IMG/VR virus record: IMGVR_UViG_3300033552_000032
Coordinates: 1 to 37,230 of that record
Source of the DNA: a virus
Strand: one strand, 5' to 3'
Length of the DNA stretch: 37,230 nt
In this document: in pieces, positions 24,488-31,051 of the stretch
Position numbering within the stretch: position 1 is the stretch's first letter
How the letters are laid out: each line of letters begins with the position of its first letter
Program-made: the position numbers and the translations under genes
Notes under the pieces: generated by a model
The model's database searches: none
What the model saw: only the letters and a program-made list of their open reading frames with translations
Told to the model about the DNA's origin: nothing

Positions 24488-25044
24488 GCAAGCCAAAACT
24501 GACTGAAAAGGATTATTCAATCGCAGCCGCAGCGATTGATTGTTCGGTAGCCGTCATTAAAGCAGTGTGCGCGGTAGAAGCCCCGCGCGGCGGCTTTCTG
24601 CCAAGTGGTGAACCGACTATTTTGTTTGAGCGTCACCAATTCAGCAAGCGCACCGAGCGTAGGTTTGACATATCGAACCCGCACATAAGCAACCGCAAGC
24701 CAGGTGGCTACAAAGGTAATCAGCAAGAACACGACAGACTAGCTGAAGCCGTAGCGTTAGACCGTGATGCGGCAATGGAGTCTACAAGTTGGGGCAAGTT
24801 TCAAATCATGGGCTTCAACTACGAACCAGCCGGTTTTGAAAGCCTGCAAGACTTTATAAATGCCATGTATGAGAGCGAAGGAAGGCAACTAAACGCTTTC
24901 GTGGCCTTTATTCGGCATGAAGGTTTAGCGGTGTTTTTGCGTCGGCATCAATGGGCAGAATTTGCACGTAGGTACAACGGGGTTGACTACGCCATTAACA
25001 GCTACGACACCAAGCTAGCTGCGGCACACAAGACATTCGCATGA
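24484..25044 (+). CDS. Endolysin, N-acetylmuramidase (DUF3380)
   Basis: The 186-residue product is one catalytic domain of the DUF3380 (N-acetylmuramidase) family. The hallmark is AVEAPRGGFLPSG followed by PTILFERHQFSK. E32 in VEAPRGGF is the expected acid. STSWGKFQIMGFNY and RYNGVDYAINSYDTKLAAA also match the family. It cleaves the glycan chain of peptidoglycan at the end of the cycle. There is no signal peptide, so it needs the holin. It is joined to its neighbours by ATGA overlaps on both sides. Confidence 0.92.
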   Translation: MSKPKLTEKDYSIAAAAIDCSVAVIKAVCAVEAPRGGFLPSGEPTILFERHQFSKRTERRFDISNPHISNRKPGGYKGNQQEHDRLAEAVALDRDAAMESTSWGKFQIMGFNYEPAGFESLQDFINAMYESEGRQLNAFVAFIRHEGLAVFLRRHQWAEFARRYNGVDYAINSYDTKLAAAHKTFA

Positions 25045-25490
25045 TCAGTATATACGCCCGTATAGCCGCTTTAGCCGCTGTCCTGGTGTTGCTTGCTGGC
25101 ATTGGCTGGCGCATAGATCAAGGCGGCTACAAACGCGCAAAAGCTGAATGGAATGCTGAAAAGCTAGCCACCAGCGAAAACGCACGGCTACGCGAACAGG
25201 CCGCGCAAAAATCAACTGAAAAGGTCGATCGTGAATATCAAACTGCTAAAAACCGTCTTGCTGCTGATAAGCGCGTCAGTGATGATCGGCTGCGCGACTT
25301 CCAAGCCGTCATTAGTGCAGATACAGCTACCAGCGCCGCCGGGCGAACTCATGGAACAGGCGGACTTGAGCGTGAGCTACTCGGAAGTTGTGCAGAGGCT
25401 CTTACAAGCATGGGGCAAACGGCTGACCGGCTGGAAGGAAAAATTGTAGGTTTACAAAGCTATATCAATAACGTCTGCCAAGCTAAATAA
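25041..25490 (+). CDS. Rz: Rz inner-membrane spanin
   Basis: The 149-residue product has one N-terminal membrane segment (IAALAAVLVLLAGIGW). A long charged helical periplasmic part follows (YKRAKAEWNAEKLATSENAR) and continues to about residue 90. This is the i-spanin plan. It is coupled to the endolysin by ATGA and contains Rz1 in another frame, and the pair fuses inner and outer membranes in the last step of lysis. The C-terminal part is less typical (LLGSCAEALTSMGQTADRL). Confidence 0.9.
   Translation: MISIYARIAALAAVLVLLAGIGWRIDQGGYKRAKAEWNAEKLATSENARLREQAAQKSTEKVDREYQTAKNRLAADKRVSDDRLRDFQAVISADTATSAAGRTHGTGGLERELLGSCAEALTSMGQTADRLEGKIVGLQSYINNVCQAK
25231..25449 (+). CDS. Rz1: Rz1 outer-membrane lipoprotein, embedded in Rz
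   Basis: The frame lies wholly inside Rz. It starts with GTG at 25231, with AAAAGG about seven bases upstream. The 72-residue product has a signal sequence (MNIKLLKTVLLLISASVMIGC) with a lipobox-like VMIGC, so cleavage would leave a lipidated cysteine at residue 21. LVQIQLPAPPGEL follows, a proline-bearing segment as in other Rz1 proteins. A short helix closes it. Confidence 0.85.
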   Translation: MNIKLLKTVLLLISASVMIGCATSKPSLVQIQLPAPPGELMEQADLSVSYSEVVQRLLQAWGKRLTGWKEKL

Positions 25491-25493
25491 ATC

Positions 25494-26471
25494 ATGGATA
25501 ACAACACACTAGCCAGAATATTACGCGAAGGCCGCAACTTCGCACAAAGCGCTTCAAACAGCATTGCAGGCAATGTCTCTGCACCTGTAGACGGCCTTGC
25601 ATGGCTGCTACGCAAAGCAGGCGTACCCATGCCAGATAACCCGATGGGCGGCAGCGATTGGATGGCACAGCAAGGGCTGACCCGTCCAACGAATCAAAAC
25701 AGCTTAAGCGGCTTGATGGGTGAATTTGCAGGCATGGCTGGGCCGCTTGTGGCTGGTGCGAAAGCTCCACAGATTGCAAAAGGCCTGCTTGGTATGGCTG
25801 ATAACTTGGCAGCGCCTAGGGCAATGAATCCGCAAACCGGGGCGGTGCTGATTAGCCCACAAGGAGGGTTGACCGATGCCGCCCGTGATGAGGCTATGAG
25901 GGCAGTGAAATACGATAGAGGCTGGTACAGAGGCGGGCCACAAATTACAGACGGCAAAAAAACTGGCGATTGGTACACGCGGATTAAAGACGAAGCCAGT
26001 GATTACGCAGCAAGAACACCAGGCGCAGAGGTTAGGGAATACGCCGCGCCAATCAATACAATTAAAAGCAATAGCGCCTATTCGCCACGGCTAGCACAAG
26101 ACATTGCAACCAAAGTCGAAGCGATAAGTCCAGAGGGCGCTAACTTGGCAAAACAACTGCGAGAATATTACGCCAACGACAAGATAAGCGGGCTGGAAGT
26201 GTGGAGCGGCTTATCCAAACATTTAGGTGATGACACCGCTGCCAACGTCTTGAAGGAATTAGGCTTTAAAGGGGTTGAGGGAGTTAAGAAGCCGCAATAC
26301 TTGCAAACCTTCCCTTCAACAATGGTGAGGGATGCTAACCAAGCAGCGTTTAACCCTGCTCGGTTAGATCAGAATGATATTTACGGCAAGGCTACGCCGG
26401 GGCTACTAGCGTTAACGGCTGGCGGGGCTGCGGGACTAGCGGCGTTTCGCAGTAATCGGGCGAACGAATAA
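25494..26471 (+). CDS. ART-PolyVal-like protein, possible ADP-ribosyltransferase
   Basis: The 325-residue product has an N-terminal module (residues 1-110, with SAPVDGLAWLLRKAGVP) that recurs in phage accessory and polyvalent proteins. Residues 141-172 read DRGWYRGGPQ, GDWYTRIKDEAS and then DYAA, resembling the arginine and aromatic-serine motifs of ADP-ribosyltransferases of the polyvalent family. The end (LGFKGVEGVKKPQYL, MVRDANQAAFNPARLD) matches the closing strand and the NAAFDPA-type tail. Where many members show E before the final strand, a Q (about 268) appears, so activity is doubtful. It follows lysis, in a place typical of accessory cargo. Confidence 0.65.
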   Translation: MDNNTLARILREGRNFAQSASNSIAGNVSAPVDGLAWLLRKAGVPMPDNPMGGSDWMAQQGLTRPTNQNSLSGLMGEFAGMAGPLVAGAKAPQIAKGLLGMADNLAAPRAMNPQTGAVLISPQGGLTDAARDEAMRAVKYDRGWYRGGPQITDGKKTGDWYTRIKDEASDYAARTPGAEVREYAAPINTIKSNSAYSPRLAQDIATKVEAISPEGANLAKQLREYYANDKISGLEVWSGLSKHLGDDTAANVLKELGFKGVEGVKKPQYLQTFPSTMVRDANQAAFNPARLDQNDIYGKATPGLLALTAGGAAGLAAFRSNRANE

Positions 26472-26634
26472 AAAAGATAGTGCCGCCTGAAGTATCTTTG
26501 ACATAAGCGTAATCAGCGAATGTGCAGGTAGCCACATTGGCTTTATGCTTTGATAAAAACTCATCTTCGTCAGTGCCTAAAAAATGGCGGTGCTTTTCAC
26601 CTTTGTTGATAGCCACAGCGTAAATCATGTACAT
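26392..26634 (-). CDS. Hypothetical protein, 80 aa
   Basis: The product (MYMIYAVAINKGEKHRHFLG, ending PRQPLTLVAPA) is a compact protein with several aromatic residues and no recognised motif. It runs against the end of the ART-like gene, overlapping it by 80 bases (convergent). It starts ten bases inside the end of the next upstream minus gene. That overlap supports its being the last gene of a three-gene operon. Confidence 0.6.
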   Translation of the reverse strand: MYMIYAVAINKGEKHRHFLGTDEDEFLSKHKANVATCTFADYAYVKDTSGGTIFFIRSPDYCETPLVPQPRQPLTLVAPA

Positions 26635-26807
26635 AGTTTTGCCTTGTCAATTTGTTTTCTAACCCAGATCGCCCCGCCTAACAGTTGCACTTTGTTTTTT
26701 TGTTCGGGCGAGACAACGACCTGAAGCACGGGGGACTTACCTGCCCCTTGCACGCTTTTGCGGCCTTGCCCACGGTCAGCGGGTGGGCGTTTGATGATGT
26801 TGCTCAC
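26625..26807 (-). CDS. Small GGAxWV-type protein, copy 1
   Basis: The start is GTG in a GTGA overlap with the upstream gene. The 60-residue product begins MSNIIKRPPADRGQGRKSVQ, basic and proline-rich. It then has SPEQKNKVQLLGGAIWVRKQ, which looks like the C-terminal half of a ribbon-helix-helix DNA-binding protein. The motif LGGAxWVR occurs again in the gene at 29863-30036. A regulator is possible, but no partner is visible. Confidence 0.65.
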   Translation of the reverse strand: MSNIIKRPPADRGQGRKSVQGAGKSPVLQVVVSPEQKNKVQLLGGAIWVRKQIDKAKLCT

Positions 26808-27064
26808 GCTTGATTCCAATATGCATCCGCTGCAGCATGATCTACTTCACTAGCAAAAGCTGCTGTAACTTCAGTTTCGCTGGCTGCGCTGCGCACATGC
26901 TGCTGGCCTTGATGAACCCATGCGCCATTTTCATGAATGCGCTTTGTCCAGATGCGTCCTTTGATGCCATTAACAGTGGCAGCGCGTGGTGTGTACTTTT
27001 GGCAACCCTCGACATTAGTCAGGCCGATGGTGAATTCCTGGGTGGCTGATTTAGTCATTTTCAT
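26804..27064 (-). CDS. Hypothetical protein, 86 aa
   Basis: AAGGAG (27067-27072 on the complement) sits just upstream of the ATG at 27064. The product (MKMTKSATQEFTIGLTNVEG, then RIHENGAWVHQGQQHVRSAA) is basic with a middle strand-rich part and an alanine-rich end. It is the first gene of a short minus operon behind a TATAAT-type promoter. No family was recognised. Confidence 0.65.
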   Translation of the reverse strand: MKMTKSATQEFTIGLTNVEGCQKYTPRAATVNGIKGRIWTKRIHENGAWVHQGQQHVRSAASETEVTAAFASEVDHAAADAYWNQA

Positions 27065-27102
27065 CTCCTTTTAGGCTTGCGGTATTGCTTGCCCTTGAAG
27101 AT

Positions 27103-27132
27103 ATTATAATATAGAAACAACCACCAATGCAA
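27103..27132 (-). promoter_or_regulatory. Promoter of the 27064-26392 minus operon
   Basis: Read on the minus strand, a TTGCAT -35 box (27127-27132) is followed by an 18-base spacer and a perfect TATAAT (27103-27108). It lies about 40 bases before the ATG at 27064. The -10 box is part of a 12-base palindrome, ATATTATAATAT at 27101-27112. No operator copy of the CI type is seen, so it may be expressed in the lysogen. Confidence 0.55.
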
Positions 27133-27252
27133 TGTTTTTATATTATATTTTCTAGGTGTTTACCTGCATATAAGCGCAACCTTAGCCTAAGCCTTTTTAT
27201 TGATTTGCCCAAGGCTCGGGATAGTGCGCTCATGACCGGGCGGCGGTACAGG

Positions 27253-27462
27253 TCACGCGCTGGCTGGAAGGCTTGCAACTGGCCTACGCTTTGGAACTGG
27301 CGACCATCCTTGCCAAAACTTATTTTGACCATCGTAGAGCGCGTACATAGCCACACCGCCACCGGACAGTAACTGCACCTTAACCGCACGCGGGCAAGTA
27401 TCCATTGAGCGCCAGAATACATCGGGGTCAACGGCGACTGTCTGATCCTTGTTAAATTTCAT
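27253..27462 (-). CDS. Hypothetical protein, 69 aa
   Basis: The product contains DVFWRSMDTCPRAVKVQLL then GGVAMYALYDGQNKFWQGWS and PVPKRRP. I recognise this pattern of small phage proteins, with W, PRxVKVQLL and a final W/P-rich strand, as recurrent but unnamed. It has no visible ribosome site. It stands alone between the HNH gene and the 27064 operon. Its function is unknown. Confidence 0.65.
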   Translation of the reverse strand: MKFNKDQTVAVDPDVFWRSMDTCPRAVKVQLLSGGGVAMYALYDGQNKFWQGWSPVPKRRPVASLPASA

Positions 27463-27503
27463 GCTTGTCTAGTTCGTTCATGATGAAGAAATAACTTAAA
27501 GAA

Positions 27504-28184
27504 TTAAAGCAAAAACCCCCGGCTTTGCATGAAATCAATTGGATGTTTTGCATTTTTCTGTTGATTGCAGAGCGGTAGTAAGAGTTGAATGTTTGCATCC
27601 ACATTCGTTCCACCTAAAGCCAAAGGTACGATGTGATCTAACTGGTAGTTTTTGCCTAATGGCCGTTTGCAGCAAACACATAAGCCTTTTTGTGATGCAA
27701 ATAATCTAGCAGACAAACCACGAGAAAGTTTGCCGCCATCAGCCAACTTGAACCGTCGGGTTTGTGTGAAAAAGAGAACGGCTTCAGGGTTTTCGGCTCG
27801 CCATTTTGCAGTGGCAGCTTTCGTCTTTGCAGAATTTTTTAAACGATATGCGGCTTGTGCCGCGTGAACCCTTTCTGGATTTGCGACTCGCCATGCAGCG
27901 GAATTTGCTTTGAGCCTGTCTGAATTTACCGCATACCAAGCGGCGGCTGATGCTTTAAATATCTCGGGATGTGCGATTCGTCTTTCAGCGGCATATATTT
28001 TAATTCTTTGTGAATTTTTAGCGAGCCATGCATCATTACGCAGTTTATATGCCTCTGGGTTTAGCGCTCTCCGCTTTTTAGTCGCGGCTCTGACGCAAGG
28101 CTTGCAATTTCCGTTGATGTAACGATCAATTGCTCCACACCTTAAGCACGGCTTAACTGGCTTTAGAATTGCTGTAGTTGTCAT
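27504..28184 (-). CDS. HNH endonuclease with helical repeats
   Basis: The start at 28184 is chosen for a GAAGGGA upstream. An earlier non-ATG codon is possible. The 226-residue product has a zinc knuckle (CLRCG, CKPC) near residues 14-31. A run of related helical repeats follows, each with a [RA]xxNPE-like or NSD turn, of 20-25 residues (AWRVANPERVHAAQAAYRLK is one). The HNH core at about 170-215 contains CVCC, LDHIVPLALGGTN and LLPLCNQQKNAKHPIDF. It probably nicks or cuts DNA. A stand-alone selfish or host-exclusion role is likely. It sits beside attP, opposite to the integrase. Confidence 0.85.
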   Translation of the reverse strand: MTTTAILKPVKPCLRCGAIDRYINGNCKPCVRAATKKRRALNPEAYKLRNDAWLAKNSQRIKIYAAERRIAHPEIFKASAAAWYAVNSDRLKANSAAWRVANPERVHAAQAAYRLKNSAKTKAATAKWRAENPEAVLFFTQTRRFKLADGGKLSRGLSARLFASQKGLCVCCKRPLGKNYQLDHIVPLALGGTNVDANIQLLLPLCNQQKNAKHPIDFMQSRGFLL

Positions 28185-28310
28185 ACGAGTTCCCTTCGTT
28201 TGATGGTTAGAGGCCGGGCAGTGTTTGCGCACTTGTCCGGCTTCGTTATTTTAACGGAATATATCTAAATTAGGTCTAAAATTTTTGATAGATTGTTTGT
28301 TTATGCGGCT

Positions 28311-28334
28311 GTTCGATAGGGGTCTCGGGCACCA
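28311..28334 (+). other. Candidate attP core with tRNA-like 3' end
   Basis: The segment ends TCTCGGGCACCA. Counting back from CCA gives A, then seven acceptor-like bases CTCGGGC, then five (GGGGT), then a seven-base TTCGATA like a T loop, the spacing of a tRNA 3' end. There is no matching 5' half, as expected for a core copy. One feature disagrees: the base after the T loop is G where tRNAs usually have C. So the shared core may start a little further right. Confidence 0.4.
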
Positions 28335-28371
28335 GATAGACTACACAGATTTACACATATAGGCCAATTTA

Positions 28372-28467
28372 GTGCAGTTTCAGAGGTAAAGTGCAAAGGG
28401 CGTGCAAAGCGTGATTCACTGAATTACATGCACAGTGCAAGCGATTGCACTAAAAACCACTAAAAAA
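28372..28467 (+). repeat. Arm-type repeat cluster upstream of integrase
   Basis: GTGCAAAG occurs at 28391-28398 and 28402-28409, 11 bases apart. A perfect inverted repeat, AGTGCAA-GCGA-TTGCACT, spans 28434-28451. CACTAAAAA is repeated at 28448-28456 and 28458-28466, ten bases apart. The spacings are near one helical turn and suit binding sites for integrase arms or an excisionase. No experimental link is possible from the sequence. Confidence 0.5.
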
Positions 28468-28487
28468 TCCCTAACTGATTCCCTAAA

Positions 28488-29477
28488 ATGCCAGCGCCAC
28501 GCAAAACGACAAAAGGCACATGGGCAATTCAGATTGACATTGCAGGGCAGCGGCCAAGCTCGACACATGCTACCAAAAGCGCGGCAATTGCATGGGCGGC
28601 TGCAAAAACCTTAGAGCTAAAGCTACAGGCCAGCGGCCAAGCAGGAACGGTTAAAACGCTAGGTGATGCGCTCAAACGCTATGCCCTTGAGGTATCGCCT
28701 GGGCATCGTGGTTGGCGCTGGGAAATAATCAGGCTGGCGGCTTATCAAAAACCGGGTAGTGCGTTACCTGTACACACCAGACTGTCAGACCTGACAACGG
28801 CGCATATGTCGGCATGGCGTGATGCGCGACTATTGGCGACTTCACGCGGCACGGTACTGCGGGATATTGGCCTACTATCAGCCGTGTTTCAAGTTGCACG
28901 GCTGGAGTGGAATTGGCTGCAGGTCAACCCACTGACCAACATGCGTAAACCCAGCGCACCAGCACATCGGGACGTACTTATAACGGGCCTACAGACGCGC
29001 AAAATACTTCGGGCGTTAGGTTATACCTCTGAGCCGATAAAGTCTGTCAGCCAGGCCGTGGCAGTGTGCTTTTTAACCGCACTGGCAACAGGCATGAGGT
29101 CAGGCGAATTGTGCGGCCTAACGTGGGCGAATGTGTACCCCACTTATTGCGTCTTACCAATGACAAAAAACGGGCAGCGGCGGGATGTGCCACTATCTAA
29201 AGTAGCTATCCGCTTGATTGAACGGATGCGCGGCTTTGACCCTGAATTAGTTTTTGGCTTGGGTGTGCAAACAAAGGATTCGCTATTCAGACGCGCCCGT
29301 GCTCGTGCGGGATTGTCGGGGCTAACTTTTCACGATACACGCCATAGTGCAGCCACGCGCATGGCTCCTATGGTTGACGTGCTTACTTTGTGCAAAATAT
29401 TTGGCTGGTCTAATACTTCGCAAGCACTCACATACTTTAATCCAGCCGCGGCTGACATTGCCAAACGGTTAGGTTAA
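28488..29477 (+). CDS. int: Tyrosine-recombinase integrase
   Basis: The 329-residue product has an N-terminal beta-rich arm domain (TWAIQIDIAG), a core-binding helical domain (about 55-150) and the catalytic domain. ATGMRSGELCGLTW carries R204. K227 may be the lysine, HDTRHSAATRMA gives H282 and R285, W307 lies in FGWSNTSQ, and Y316 in LTYFNP is the nucleophile. The order is complete, so the enzyme should be active in integration and excision at attP. The gene is convergent to the left operon, whose last gene stops nine bases away. Confidence 0.93.
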   Translation: MPAPRKTTKGTWAIQIDIAGQRPSSTHATKSAAIAWAAAKTLELKLQASGQAGTVKTLGDALKRYALEVSPGHRGWRWEIIRLAAYQKPGSALPVHTRLSDLTTAHMSAWRDARLLATSRGTVLRDIGLLSAVFQVARLEWNWLQVNPLTNMRKPSAPAHRDVLITGLQTRKILRALGYTSEPIKSVSQAVAVCFLTALATGMRSGELCGLTWANVYPTYCVLPMTKNGQRRDVPLSKVAIRLIERMRGFDPELVFGLGVQTKDSLFRRARARAGLSGLTFHDTRHSAATRMAPMVDVLTLCKIFGWSNTSQALTYFNPAAADIAKRLG

Positions 29478-29485
29478 TTTGTCGG

Positions 29486-29866
29486 CTACGGTTTGCCCGA
29501 TTTCAGCAGCTGCTCGGACAATGGCGCGGCGGCTTGCTTTGCTCTGTAAGCCGCAATCACTTTGAGCATTGTGTTTCGCGTGGTTTCCGCCACCCGTTTT
29601 AAAATAGCGTCTGATAAGTAAGGTGGGAAATTGGCCCAATGTGTAGGCCCAGCCGGTGTATCAACCGCGTAATTTATCATCCATGTAATGCCGTCATTAG
29701 AATCAATAAATTGCCAAGGGTGCGGCAGACCGGCTATGTACTTTGCCTGAGATGTACCATCTTGGCCAAACCTAATCAGGATATTTCGACCGTCACGCGG
29801 CGCTGATTTTATTGGCTTCCAAATAGTTTCAGTTAATCCTTGGCGCAATATCTCGTTGTTAGTCAT
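29486..29866 (-). CDS. DUF551-like protein
   Basis: The 126-residue product has WKPIKSAPRDGRNILIRFGQ at residues 16-35, and further on WMINYAVDTPAGPTHWANFP. The WxPIxxAPxDG start and the GPTHW ending are the DUF551 pattern found in many phage early regions. The role is unknown. The gene overlaps the next upstream minus gene by ATGA, and is the last gene of the left operon. Confidence 0.75.
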   Translation of the reverse strand: MTNNEILRQGLTETIWKPIKSAPRDGRNILIRFGQDGTSQAKYIAGLPHPWQFIDSNDGITWMINYAVDTPAGPTHWANFPPYLSDAILKRVAETTRNTMLKVIAAYRAKQAAAPLSEQLLKSGKP

Positions 29867-30036
29867 TTCACAGCCTTTAATTGGATAGATTCATTAAGCA
29901 TCCGTTTAACCCACCGCGCACCGCCCAATTCAAGCCACATATCCCGCTGGGACTGCGTATCAGGCCTCCACGATACTGGCTTGGGCCTAGCAGGTGCTAG
30001 AGGCCTTCCAGCCCCTTCACGCTTACTGCCTTTCAT
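29863..30036 (-). CDS. Small GGAxWV-type protein, copy 2
   Basis: The 57-residue product begins MKGSKREGAGRPLAPARPKP and continues SWRPDTQSQRDMWLELGGAR then WVKRMLNES. It shares a basic, proline-rich head and LGGAxWV with the gene at 26625-26807. Both ends overlap neighbours by ATGA, the main support for its being real. It may be a short DNA-binding protein. Confidence 0.65.
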   Translation of the reverse strand: MKGSKREGAGRPLAPARPKPVSWRPDTQSQRDMWLELGGARWVKRMLNESIQLKAVK

Positions 30037-30197
30037 TTGTTTTGCCAGTCTTCAAGCCTACAAATGATTTTCATTAGTTGCTCCCCTTGCGCGGGGCTGC
30101 ATTCTTCTATTCGCCTTGCCAAATAAAGAAGCTGGCTTTTTGGGCTGTTTAATTCGTGTTTCAGGCGTTTGAGTTCTTGGCTTTGTTGCTTGGTCAT
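30033..30197 (-). CDS. Small helical protein, 54 aa
   Basis: The ATG at 30197 is chosen because a GGAGC lies upstream and a promoter is just before it. An ATG 33 bases upstream would put the start at the transcription start site. The product, MTKQQSQELKRLKHELNSPK and LLYLARRIEECS, is a charged amphipathic helix. It overlaps the next gene by ATGA. Function unknown. Confidence 0.6.
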   Translation of the reverse strand: MTKQQSQELKRLKHELNSPKSQLLYLARRIEECSPAQGEQLMKIICRLEDWQNK

Positions 30198-30228
30198 GTC
30201 GTTTGCTCCGTTTGGTTGTTGATGTCTC

Positions 30229-30257
30229 ATTGTAGCGCAACAATCAACTAAAGCCAA
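30229..30257 (-). promoter_or_regulatory. Internal left-operon promoter
   Basis: On the minus strand TTGGCT (30252-30257) is followed by a 17-base spacer and TACAAT (30229-30234). It lies about 30 bases before the 54-residue gene. It would drive the last three genes of the left operon separately from PL, for instance in a lysogen. Confidence 0.5.
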
Positions 30258-30294
30258 CAGATACGCCATTAAATTTATTAGGACAAACCCTAGG

Positions 30295-30534
30295 TTAACG
30301 TCTTGCCTCATATTCAAAAACCTCAGCCACCAGCCATCGGCCATCACTGCCAGGCGTAGGCAACTGCCCAGCCGCCACGCGCTTATTCAGGGTGGAATTG
30401 CATACGTCATAACGCTCAAGCATTTGCTTTCGCGTCAGCATCTTGCCTTGCATTCTGCACAGCATTGCAACCTGCTCTCTGAGCTGCTTCATTTCAGTCA
30501 TTAAATCGGCTGATGTAGGTAATACGGCGCTCAT
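30295..30534 (-). CDS. Excisionase-like HTH protein
   Basis: The 79-residue product has a helix-turn-helix in its second half (MLTRKQMLERYDVCNSTLNK followed by RVAAGQLPTPGSDGRWL). A GRWLV-type wing follows, the pattern of small winged-helix DNA binders such as AlpA and phage excisionases. A recombination-directionality role is suggested by size, but the gene is some 800 bases from int. The first 30 residues are a helix. Confidence 0.65.
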   Translation of the reverse strand: MSAVLPTSADLMTEMKQLREQVAMLCRMQGKMLTRKQMLERYDVCNSTLNKRVAAGQLPTPGSDGRWLVAEVFEYEARR

Positions 30535-30827
30535 TGTTTTATCCCGTGCAAAGCCTCGATTTCTCGTGCAAAGTAAGTGTAAGTTTCAATCGTTGTAAAA
30601 GCCTTTCTTGATACATAAGCCATACGCCATTTTTCGGCGATCTGCTCATCCGTCAGCGGCTGGCGCTTGTTTTGCGCTGCTAGCGTAGCGGCTTGCCAGC
30701 CAAACCACATCGAGTCAACGTGTGGATGCTGATAAATATCATTGCCCCATGCGTCTTTGCTTTTTGTTATGTCGATGCTTTTGGATACCGCCCAAGCCTC
30801 GAAAGTTTCGCGTGTTGTGTCAGTCAT
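30531..30827 (-). CDS. Phage protein with FEAW...WQAAT motif, 98 aa
   Basis: The product begins MTDTTRETFEAWAVSKSIDI and has SMWFGWQAATLAAQNKRQPL in the middle. The FEAW and WxxWQAAT elements recur in small phage early proteins. The neighbouring gene (30827-31051) shares FEA, and WAFWQAAT. A common origin is likely. Function unknown. Confidence 0.7.
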   Translation of the reverse strand: MTDTTRETFEAWAVSKSIDITKSKDAWGNDIYQHPHVDSMWFGWQAATLAAQNKRQPLTDEQIAEKWRMAYVSRKAFTTIETYTYFAREIEALHGIKQ

Positions 30828-31051
30828 TATTTACCCCTCCTAATTTGGCGTAAAACTTCCACAACGCTAACGTTATTGGCTGTAATCACTTCGCACCTAT
30901 CACGCTCTGCTTGCGTAGCGGCTTGCCAAAAAGCCCATGCAAGTGCAGGTCGCCCGCCTTCATACCTATCATCTTTAAATTCTAAATCTGGGCAGCGTTC
31001 GCCCCAATATCGGCGGCATTCAGCCTCAAACGCCTCGCGAGTATTAGTCAT
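30827..31051 (-). CDS. Phage protein with FEA...WQAAT motif, 74 aa
   Basis: The ATG at 31051 overlaps the stop of the upstream gene (ATGA), so this shorter start is preferred over one 60 bases earlier. The product begins MTNTREAFEAECRRYWGERC and has ALAWAFWQAATQAERDRCEV. It is a shortened relative of the gene that follows it in the operon. Function unknown. Confidence 0.7.
   Translation of the reverse strand: MTNTREAFEAECRRYWGERCPDLEFKDDRYEGGRPALAWAFWQAATQAERDRCEVITANNVSVVEVLRQIRRGK

Larger units (their letters stand above)
28185..28487. other. attP/integration region without genes
   Basis: This stretch of about 300 bases lies between the HNH gene and the integrase. It holds an imperfect hairpin (28213-28241: GCCGG/CCGGC with AGTG/CACT inside), a tRNA-like 3' end (28311-28334), a repeat of TACACA ten bases apart (28342 and 28352), and several copies of GTGCA. 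It also holds the inverted repeat listed separately. Such clustered short repeats next to an integrase are typical of attP arm and core sites. Confidence 0.6.

Noticed and set aside
27138-27233. Minus-strand 31-codon basic frame (LRLRLRL run)
   Set aside because: It has no ribosome site, and the repetitive leucine-arginine run comes from AT/GC-biased DNA in a noncoding gap. No homologous pattern is known to me.
28213-28241. Hairpin as a terminator for late genes
   Set aside because: No plus-strand gene lies within 1.7 kb before it, and the T-rich part after the stem is broken by CG. It is more likely a leader structure of the HNH gene or part of the attachment region.
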